Below, one piece after another: positions 1-4,176 of a DNA stretch of 6,322 bases (position 1 is its first letter; each line of letters begins with the position of its first letter). The notes beneath the pieces are model-generated. The model saw only the letters and a program-made list of their open reading frames with translations, ran no database searches and was not told where the DNA came from. Origin of the DNA: Lentisphaerota bacterium. Its GTDB lineage: Bacteria; Verrucomicrobiota; Kiritimatiellia; JAAZAB01. The stretch lies in assembly GCA_016182435.1 (NCBI GenBank), contig JACPGN010000156.1, positions 1-6,322 on the forward strand, in the 5' to 3' direction. A program made the translations under genes and the position numbers.

Positions 1-209
1 ATGTCATCCACGGCGCGGACATCCTCGATGATCGAATAGACAATGCGGAACTTATGTTCAAAGAAGGGCGGCAGGTAGCGGCAGGTGATATAGCAATAGC
101 GGTTGATGCTGGTGGCCAGGACCGCGCCGCCATGCTGGTTGTACCAGACCGGGTAATCCGTGCCCCCGCCGAAGAACGAGATGCGGTAGGGCGTGCGACT
201 GATGATCAT
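1..209 (-). CDS. GHMP-family sugar kinase, N-terminal part (heptose-7-phosphate kinase-like), runs off the left edge
   Basis: The visible 69 residues begin MIISRTPYRISFFGGGTDY and continue with a segment containing HGGAVLATSINRYCYI and RYLPPFFEHKFRIVYS. This is the characteristic N-terminus of GHMP kinases of the D-glycero-D-manno-heptose 7-phosphate kinase (HddA-like) group, which phosphorylate a sugar phosphate with ATP in the cytoplasm to feed nucleotide-sugar synthesis. R-x-S/P-x-R-I-S-F-x-GGGTD is the family's sugar-binding start. The glycine-rich ATP-binding motif (PxxxGLGSS type) would lie beyond the window edge, so catalytic competence cannot be judged. The ATG is supported by a strong Shine-Dalgarno (212-220) two bases upstream of it. 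It follows the nucleotide-sugar dehydrogenase on the same strand after 135 bp, consistent with a surface-polysaccharide cluster, although a probable terminator lies between them. The exact substrate is not determinable: heptose-7-P and fucose- or galactose-like sugars are all possible in this superfamily. Confidence 0.88.
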   Translation of the reverse strand, partial: MIISRTPYRISFFGGGTDYPVWYNQHGGAVLATSINRYCYITCRYLPPFFEHKFRIVYSIIEDVRAVDD

Positions 210-211
210 GG

Positions 212-220
212 TCCTTCTCC
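212..220 (-). promoter_or_regulatory. Shine-Dalgarno of the GHMP kinase
   Basis: On the minus strand the sequence reads GGAGAAGGA-cc-ATG. The purine run GGAG/AAGGA is a strong ribosome-binding site and fixes the start at 209. No convincing -35/-10 pair is visible between the upstream terminator and this site. Confidence 0.75.
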
Positions 221-248
221 GCGATCAGTTGAATAATGCAGCTTTGCG

Positions 249-278
249 AAAAAATTGCGGACGACATGGAAGTCGTCC
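249..278 (-). terminator. Probable intrinsic terminator after the nucleotide-sugar dehydrogenase
   Basis: On the minus strand a perfect 7-bp stem GGACGAC / GTCGTCC (272-278 with 259-265) encloses the 6-nt loop TTCCAT. It is followed by GCAA and then six Ts (254-249). This is the layout of a Rho-independent terminator, about 65 nt past the stop codon at 345. The T-run starts 4 nt from the stem, which is slightly loose. Only about 40 nt separate it from the GHMP kinase ATG, so it may work as a partial terminator or attenuator rather than a full stop. Confidence 0.55.
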
Positions 279-291
279 CTCCACAAGGGAG

Positions 292-343
292 GGTCGGGTT
301 CCACCCCGACCGTCTGGATTTTATTTTTCACAGCTTCTGACCC
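292..343 (+). repeat. Hairpin plus dispersed tail box, copy C
   Basis: A perfect 7-bp hairpin GGTCGGG-TTCCAC-CCCGACC (292-311) is followed by a T-rich spacer and then the box TTTTTCACAGCTTCTGA at 324-340, extended by CCC to 343. The 18 nt at 326-343 recur exactly, in inverted orientation, at 4034-4051. The 17 nt at 324-340 recur exactly, in the same orientation, at 4156-4172. Read on the minus strand, the box starts 4 nt after the dehydrogenase stop codon. Unlike the two other copies, this hairpin has no GTAG foot, so only the tail is shared. Confidence 0.7.
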
Positions 344-344
344 T

Positions 345-1238
345 TTACTTCCTTTTTTTACCCGCCTTAACCCGGCCATAAATGCGGCCGCCGACTGTGG
401 CGCCGGCAATTTCGCGCCAATCGCGCACCTTGCGAATGCGCAGATTATAGGCGTGCACAGCCTCGAGCAACTTACAATCCACGCCCAGCTCGCGGCAGCG
501 ACCGATGATCGCGCCCAGGTCCTTGGGAAAGCATTTGCCGCCGAACCCGCGTTCGGTAGTTACATCCATATGGCTGCCGCCGATGCGCGGGTCGAGCGCC
601 ACGGCCTTTTTAACGTCATCATAATTCACTTTTTCCGCCTGGCACAGGTCGTAAAAAACGTTGGCCAGGGCCACCTTGCTGGCCATCATCACGTTGCTTT
701 GGTATTTGACAATCTCGGCCGCCACGGTGCTCAGGTGCACGATCGTCACGGCCGGGAATGAACTCCGGTATAAATCAATCACTTTCTGGGCCACCCAATC
801 GTTATCGGCCCCCACAACAACGCGGTCGGCGTTGACGAAATCCTGCAGGTAACTGGCCTCCGTCAGAAACTCGGGGTTCATGGCGAAGGGCACGGCGGGA
901 TAGCGCCGCGCATAGCGCCGCGTCGTGCCCGGCGTCACGGTGGACTTGATCACGACCACCTTGCCCTTGTCGGCAAGCTGAGGACAGATTTCCGCCATTA
1001 GCTGGTCATAAATCGAAAGATCTATTTTTAATTTGCGCTCATCATAAGGCGTAGGCAGGCAGGTAAAAATGATATCGCTCTCGCGCAAGAGTCCCTTGAG
1101 ATCATGCGGGCCTTTATATTTATCGTAAATGATGGCCCGGTGCCTGGGTTTCAAGCCGCGCTCGCGGTCATGATCCACAAACCCGTATTCGACCGAACGC
1201 CCCACGTAGCCGTAGCCGATAATGCCGATCGTGCTCAT
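345..1238 (-). CDS. Short nucleotide-sugar dehydrogenase (UDP-glucose/GDP-mannose dehydrogenase family)
   Basis: A 297-residue cytoplasmic NAD-dependent enzyme of the family that oxidises the C6 alcohol of UDP-glucose, GDP-mannose or similar sugars to the uronic acid. From the N-terminus: Rossmann fingerprint IGIIGYGYVG (G8, G10, G13), an acidic residue D39 closing beta-2, the STVTPGTT loop (100-106), NPEFLTEA with catalytic-type E127, K178 in AEIVKYQSN, and GFGGKCFPKD with nucleophile C236, K239 and D240. The family's catalytic residues are therefore present. Typical members are near 400-450 residues. This one stops after the central domain with NLRIRKVRDW and a basic tail (KAGKKRK), and has no separate C-terminal nucleotide-sugar domain. 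That resembles a naturally short subgroup also seen in phages rather than a truncation. The start at 1238 gives MSTIGIIGYG, the usual N-terminus, with a weak GGGG upstream. An ATG at 1262 would add 8 residues but has no Shine-Dalgarno. The GHMP kinase downstream suggests a polysaccharide role; substrate unresolved. Confidence 0.9.
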   Translation of the reverse strand: MSTIGIIGYGYVGRSVEYGFVDHDRERGLKPRHRAIIYDKYKGPHDLKGLLRESDIIFTCLPTPYDERKLKIDLSIYDQLMAEICPQLADKGKVVVIKSTVTPGTTRRYARRYPAVPFAMNPEFLTEASYLQDFVNADRVVVGADNDWVAQKVIDLYRSSFPAVTIVHLSTVAAEIVKYQSNVMMASKVALANVFYDLCQAEKVNYDDVKKAVALDPRIGGSHMDVTTERGFGGKCFPKDLGAIIGRCRELGVDCKLLEAVHAYNLRIRKVRDWREIAGATVGGRIYGRVKAGKKRK

Positions 1239-1294
1239 TAGAAGCCCCGCCATGCTTGTCAAAATAATAATTTAAGATCGTACAAAAGTGCTGA

Positions 1295-1326
1295 TTCCGC
1301 CATATGCAGATGCGCCTTCGGCGGAA
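1295..1326. repeat. Hairpin in the leader of the dehydrogenase
   Basis: Perfect 7-bp arms TTCCGCC (1295-1301) and GGCGGAA (1320-1326) enclose 18 nt, which itself contributes a smaller stem CGCC-TTC-GGCG (1313-1323). It lies about 57 bp upstream of the chosen start, so it would be in the 5' leader or overlap the promoter. Function unknown; it could equally be a decayed dispersed repeat. Confidence 0.4.
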
Positions 1327-1389
1327 ACACAACACCATCTTCAACTTGTTGATTGACGAGACCCCTGGCCGACGTTCGGGCAGGCTCAT

Positions 1390-1470
1390 CCTCTCCCTCG
1401 GGAGAGGACCGAGGTGAGGGGGGAGATTTGCCTGCCCTTCCCCTCACCCTACCCTCTCCCCAGGGAGAGG
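1390..1470. repeat. Inverted pair of CCTCTCCC/GGGAGAGG elements
   Basis: The left half (1390-1421) and right half (1440-1470) are inverted copies of one unit. It consists of an 8+8 palindrome CCTCTCCC-NN-GGGAGAGG (1390-1407 and 1453-1470), a 4-5 nt spacer, and a 9-nt arm GGTGAGGGG (1413-1421), which is the exact complement of CCCCTCACC (1440-1448). The paired DNA or RNA could fold into one long stem or several small ones. Similar GGGAGAGG/CCTCACC palindromes are recurrent intergenic elements in many environmental bacteria. No coding content or transposase is associated here. Confidence 0.75.
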
Positions 1471-1540
1471 GTATATTATTTTGGACACCACTGGTACCTC
1501 TCCCAAGGGAGAGGGTATATTATGCTGAACACCACTGAAC
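1453..1540. repeat. Tandem 44-bp duplication carrying a palindrome
   Basis: Two direct copies lie head to tail (1453-1496 and 1497-1540). Their first 27 nt differ at one position: the palindrome CCTCTCCC-NN-GGGAGAGG followed by GTATATTAT. After a short diverged stretch both share ACACCACTG. The first copy overlaps the right half of the neighbouring inverted pair, which suggests that a palindromic unit was duplicated locally. On the minus strand these hairpins lie 31-118 bp past the aconitase stop and could stabilise or end its transcript, but neither has a T-run. Confidence 0.75.
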
Positions 1541-1570
1541 CCCAGCGGTTAGTGATCAGCATTGATGAGC

Positions 1571-3613
1571 TTAGTCTGAGTTCGTAGATTGGTCAACACG
1601 TTGCTTTGACTTCGCTACCCGTCCAGGCCCCGAGTTCGGGCGCTCTTGCGCACTATGCGCTGCCGCGTAGTTGAACACGCCGCCGGCCAGAAGCACGACG
1701 CGTTGCCGGTCACTGAGATGCAGCTCAACCCGGCAGGCGGTTGGGCGAGTCTTGTTCACCACGAGAGTCTCCTGCTCATGGGCAATCGCCTGCTTCAGGC
1801 CGCGCAACTCCAAGTTATCCCCAGGTTGCAAAGCTTCATAATCAGCTTTGGCTTTGAGAACCAGCGGCACAATACCATAATTAATCAGGTTGGCAAAATG
1901 AATGCGCTCGAAGGAGATTGCCAAAACGGCCTTCACCCCCAGGTAACGCGGACAGAGCGCCGCATGCTCCCGGGACGAGCCCTGCGCATAGCTTTCTCCG
2001 GCAACAATGATCGCATCCTTGCCGATCTCCTTGTATTCCCGACAGCGCCGGCTGAAAGCAGGATCAATTTGCTCAAACACAAATTCCGCGTATTTGGGGA
2101 TATTGGAACGATATTTCAAGCGGGCGCCGGCCGGCATAATGTCGTCCGTGGTTATCTTGTCGCCAACCTTGATGGCCACTATGCCGGCTATGCAATCCGC
2201 CAATCCTTCCAGTTCCAAAGGCGCGCCGATGTTAGGCCCGCGCACAATTTCCACCTTGCGGCGTTCCGCCGGCGGCGGTGGCGGCAAGATCATGCTGTCA
2301 TCCACCACCAAGGCCTTAGGGGCGGCAACTACCGGATATTCCCAGCCCGCTTCGCGCGGGTCAGTGACCACCCCGCGAATCGCCGCCACCACCGCCGTCT
2401 CCGGGCTTACCAGATAAACGGAGGCCGAGGGCGTGCCCGAGCGCCCCTTGAAATTCCGGTTAATCGTGCGCAGGCTGACGCCATTGGTTGGCGGGGCATG
2501 GCAATTGCCGATGCAGAAGCCACAGACCGGCTCCTGAATGCGCGCGCCGGCGGCCACAAAAGGCGCAAAAGCGCCGTTTTCCGCCACCATCTGCAACACC
2601 TGCCGCGACCCCGGAGCAATGACCAGGCTGACGCGCGGATGAACCCGCCGGCCGGTTAAAAGGGCCGCCACGCGCATGAGATCGGTATAGGAGGAATTAG
2701 TGCAACTGCCGATGGCTACCTGGTCAACGGCCAATCCGGCGATCTCTTTTACGGGACAAACATTATCGGGACTTGGTGGCCGGGCTATCATGGGCACGAC
2801 CGTGGCCAGATCAAGATCAATAACCCGCTCATAATGCGCGCCTTCATCGGGCAGAATCTCCTGCCAGACCTTGGCGCGGCCTTGCGCCTTGAGGAATGCC
2901 AAGGTTACCTGGTCGCTGGGGAAAATGGAAGTCGTCACGCCGAGCTCGGCGCCCATGTTGGCAATCGTGGCGCGCTCCGGCACGGAAAGGCTCGTGAGAC
3001 CCTCCCCGCCGTATTCAATCAGCATGCCGGTATTGCCCTTGGTGGTCAGCTTGCCAAGTATGGTCAGAATCACGTCTTTAGCCGAGCTGAATGGCGGCAA
3101 GCGGTTGCGCAGGTTGATGCGAATAATGCGGGGACATTCCACAAAAAACGGGTAGCCCGCCAGGGCTAAAGTCACATCGCCGCCGCCGGCGCCGATGGCC
3201 AGCATCCCCGCCCCGCCGCAAGTGGGCGTATGCGAATCCGCGCCCAACAGACTCTTGCCCGGCGCGGAAAACCGCTCAAGGTGCACCTGGTGGCAAATGC
3301 CATTGCCCGCCTTGGAAAACACGATGCCATAGCGCTCCGCGACCGACTGTAAATACCGGTGATCATCCGCGTTTTCCGAGCCGTCCTGGATGGTATTGTG
3401 GTCCACATAACTGACCGAAAGCTCGGTCGCCACGCTTGCCACGCGCCTCGCGTGGCTTTCCCGATCCATGCTTTCGAACTGCAGGTAGACGATTGTTCCC
3501 GTGGCGTCCTGGGTCAGGGTCTGGTCAATCTTCAGCCCGATCTCCTCGCCCGGAATTAAACGCCCTTGAACGAGATGCGCGGCAATGATTTTTTCGGCAA
3601 CTCCCAGCGGCAT
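1571..3613 (-). CDS. acn: Aconitate hydratase, Aquifex-type
   Basis: A 680-residue [4Fe-4S] enzyme interconverting citrate and isocitrate through cis-aconitate in the TCA cycle, cytoplasmic. Seen in order: DQTLTQDATGT (30-40), the substrate-binding DHNTIQ (D71, H72), ADSHTPTCGG (D126, S127, H128), GSCTNSSYTDL with the first cluster cysteine C304, then CGFCIGNC with C364 and C367. After a proline-rich linker (443-448) comes the swivelling domain 4: KITTDDIMPAG (D489-D490), YAQGSSREHAALCPRYLG (S546, S547, R548) and SFERIHFANLINYG. All known cluster and active-site positions are present, so it should be active. Size and sequence match the shorter (about 650 residue) putative/Aquifex-type aconitases rather than the roughly 900-residue AcnA/IRP type. 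After the usual end at AGGVFNY there is an extra polar tail of about 30 residues. The start is supported by GGGAAG five bases upstream (3619-3624). It is flanked by repeat-filled gaps on both sides, so it is probably transcribed alone. Confidence 0.95.
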   Translation of the reverse strand: MPLGVAEKIIAAHLVQGRLIPGEEIGLKIDQTLTQDATGTIVYLQFESMDRESHARRVASVATELSVSYVDHNTIQDGSENADDHRYLQSVAERYGIVFSKAGNGICHQVHLERFSAPGKSLLGADSHTPTCGGAGMLAIGAGGGDVTLALAGYPFFVECPRIIRINLRNRLPPFSSAKDVILTILGKLTTKGNTGMLIEYGGEGLTSLSVPERATIANMGAELGVTTSIFPSDQVTLAFLKAQGRAKVWQEILPDEGAHYERVIDLDLATVVPMIARPPSPDNVCPVKEIAGLAVDQVAIGSCTNSSYTDLMRVAALLTGRRVHPRVSLVIAPGSRQVLQMVAENGAFAPFVAAGARIQEPVCGFCIGNCHAPPTNGVSLRTINRNFKGRSGTPSASVYLVSPETAVVAAIRGVVTDPREAGWEYPVVAAPKALVVDDSMILPPPPPAERRKVEIVRGPNIGAPLELEGLADCIAGIVAIKVGDKITTDDIMPAGARLKYRSNIPKYAEFVFEQIDPAFSRRCREYKEIGKDAIIVAGESYAQGSSREHAALCPRYLGVKAVLAISFERIHFANLINYGIVPLVLKAKADYEALQPGDNLELRGLKQAIAHEQETLVVNKTRPTACRVELHLSDRQRVVLLAGGVFNYAAAHSAQERPNSGPGRVAKSKQRVDQSTNSD

Positions 3614-3673
3614 GATTGCTTCCCAATTGCTGATTGTTAAGGCTTCGGCGTCTTTGGGTTACTCACTGAACAA

Positions 3674-3742
3674 CGCCCCAACTGAGTGGGGCGGCTACAT
3701 TCCGGAACGTTCTCACTGTAGCCGCGGCACTCTGTTGCCGCG
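3674..3742. repeat. Head-to-head pair of REP-like hairpins, GTAGCCGC family (D and E)
   Basis: Copy D reads on the minus strand from 3699 to 3674; copy E on the plus strand from 3717 to 3742. Both are 26 nt, begin TGTAGCCGC, contain ACTC-N-GTTG in the loop, and end in CG. They differ at five positions. Four of these form two compensated base pairs in the 6-bp stem (CGCCCC/GGGGCG in D, CGCGGC/GCCGCG in E); the fifth is in the loop. The TGTAGCC heads face each other across 17 bp that contain TTCCGGAA, and they can also pair with one another as a 9-bp stem (3691-3699 with 3717-3725). This resembles a bacterial interspersed mosaic element. It sits between the tRNA and the aconitase start, so it is probably in the 5' region of aconitase. 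Confidence 0.75.
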
Positions 3743-3776
3743 TCTTTGAAATTCCTATACGGTAAATACATCCGGG

Positions 3777-3849
3777 AGCCAGCTGTCGGATTCGAACCGA
3801 CGACCTGGTGATTACAAATCACCTGCTCTGCCGACTGAGCTAAGCTGGC
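3777..3849 (-). tRNA. trnT: tRNA-Thr (anticodon UGU)
   Basis: A 73-nt cloverleaf read on the minus strand. The acceptor stem is a perfect 7 bp, GCCAGCT with AGCTGGC (3843-3849 and 3778-3784). The D-arm is GCTC-AGTCGGCA-GAGC, the anticodon arm is GGTGA-TTTGTAA-TCACC, and the T-arm is GTCGG-TTCGAAT-CCGAC. The anticodon TGT (3816-3814) reads ACA threonine codons. The discriminator base is U and the 3' CCA is not encoded (the DNA continues CCC), so CCA must be added by nucleotidyltransferase. It stands alone, with repeats on both sides; no clear promoter is visible because the heptad-like repeat begins about 12 bp upstream. Confidence 0.96.
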
Positions 3850-3860
3850 CGGGCTTCGCT

Positions 3861-3976
3861 ACAGTTAACTGTTGAACAGTACCCAGTAGACAGTTAGACA
3901 GTAGACAGTCAAGCGATGAACTCTGAACCGTGAACTGTCTAACTGTTAACTGTTTAACCCTGTACTGTGAACTGAT
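3861..3976. repeat. Degenerate 7-8 nt repeat tract (CAGTTAA / CTGTTAA) with inverted halves
   Basis: The left half is made of units such as CAGTTAA, CTGTTGAA, CAGTACC, CAGTAGA, CAGTTAGA and CAGTAGA. The right half carries their complements: CTGTCTAA, CTGTTAA, CTGTTTAA, CTGTGAA. An exact 13-nt inverted repeat, ACAGTTAGACAGT (3890-3902) with ACTGTCTAACTGT (3934-3946), would fold over a 31-nt loop. Unit length varies between 7 and 8, so it is a slippage-type tract rather than a CRISPR. It abuts the 5' end of the tRNA gene. It resembles the short tandemly repeated sequences described from cyanobacteria and other genomes; function unknown. Confidence 0.7.
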
Positions 3977-4033
3977 AGGGAAGGTTACCTACTTGAAGAG
4001 CGCCTGCAAGCTCAATTTAGGTCACCGCATAAT

Positions 4034-4090
4034 GGGTCAGAAGCTGTGAAATGATTGTGGCCATCGCGCTGGCGGGGCAGCGCTCCTACA
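4034..4090 (-). repeat. REP-like hairpin element B (GTAGGAGC family)
   Basis: On the minus strand: TGTAGGA foot (4090-4084), 6-bp stem GCGCTG-CCCCGC-CAGCGC (4083-4066), GA, a spacer of about 14 nt, and the tail TTTCACAGCTTCTGACCC (4051-4034). The GTAG foot plus a GC-rich hairpin is the hallmark of REP sequences handled by RAYT (TnpA-REP) Y1 transposases, and GTAGGAGC-stem-GCGA closely recalls Pseudomonas REPs. The tail box is an exact 18-nt match to 326-343. It forms a head-to-head pair with element A. Confidence 0.75.
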
Positions 4091-4116
4091 AAAAAATCCC
4101 ATAATAGGCGTGAGAA

Positions 4117-4172
4117 TGTAGGAGCCGAGCCCCATCTCGGCGACCAGTGTGATTTTTTTTCACAGCTTCTGA
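4117..4172 (+). repeat. REP-like hairpin element A (GTAGGAGC family)
   Basis: TGTAGGA foot (4117-4123), 6-bp stem GCCGAG-CCCCAT-CTCGGC (4124-4141), GA, a spacer with an eight-T run (4153-4160), and the tail TTTTTCACAGCTTCTGA ending at 4172. Compared with element B, the loop keeps CCCC and the internal stem pairs are exchanged by compensatory changes, so the hairpin fold is what is conserved. The heads of A and B are 26 bp apart and point inward. The tail ends four bases from the stop codon of the kinase-like gene on the other strand. Read in the plus direction, the T-run 11 nt after the stem is too distant for a good terminator. Confidence 0.75.
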
Positions 4173-4176
4173 GGAG

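Larger units (their letters stand above)
1263..1570. other. Gene-free gap between aconitase and dehydrogenase genes, mostly inverted repeats
   Basis: No credible gene lies here; short open frames across it are low-complexity Arg/Pro/Ser translations of palindromes. It holds the 5' leader of the dehydrogenase (1263-1350, AT-rich near the gene, with a hairpin at 1295-1326), an inverted repeat pair (1390-1470) and a 44-bp tandem duplication (1453-1540). A promoter for the dehydrogenase would be expected in 1263-1380, but I cannot assign one with confidence. Confidence 0.7.
3850..4176. other. Gene-free gap between the kinase-like gene and the tRNA
   Basis: No credible gene. It contains a degenerate ACAGT/ACTGT repeat tract (3861-3976), an unremarkable spacer (3977-4029) with stop codons in the frames checked, and the inverted pair of REP-like elements B and A (4034-4172). 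The tRNA promoter should lie just above 3850, but the repeat obscures any -35/-10. Confidence 0.7.

Noticed and set aside
255..761. A 168-codon plus-strand open frame opposite the dehydrogenase
   Set aside because: Antisense to a gene with intact catalytic motifs, and its start lies inside intergenic hairpins.
345..1238. Dehydrogenase as a pseudogene truncated by the downstream repeat
   Set aside because: All catalytic motifs are intact and the C-terminal NLxxRxxRDW ending matches the naturally short subgroup, so truncation is not needed to explain the length.
1281..1350. A sigma-70 promoter for the dehydrogenase
   Set aside because: AT-rich hexamer-like words exist, but no -35/-10 pair with proper spacing is convincing by eye.
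1259..1447. Short Arg/Pro/Ser-rich frames over the CCTCTCCC palindromes
   Set aside because: Translations of palindromic repeats; no ribosome-binding site and no family similarity.
1646..2659. A 337-codon open frame on the plus strand opposite aconitase
   Set aside because: It lies wholly antisense to a well-supported enzyme, its translation is Arg/His/Ala-rich and matches no family I know; it is a shadow of GC-rich codon use.
3637..3822. A 61-codon minus-strand frame resembling MICNHQVVGSNPTAG
   Set aside because: This is the known false translation of a tRNA gene (T-arm and anticodon arm) continuing through the adjacent hairpins.
3861..3976. Possible CRISPR array
   Set aside because: Units are 7-8 nt, degenerate and without spacers of constant length; no cas genes are present.
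4117..4172. Element A as an ordinary plus-strand intrinsic terminator
   Set aside because: The T-run is 11 nt from the stem and there is no plus-strand gene upstream to terminate; the shared structure with element B explains it better.
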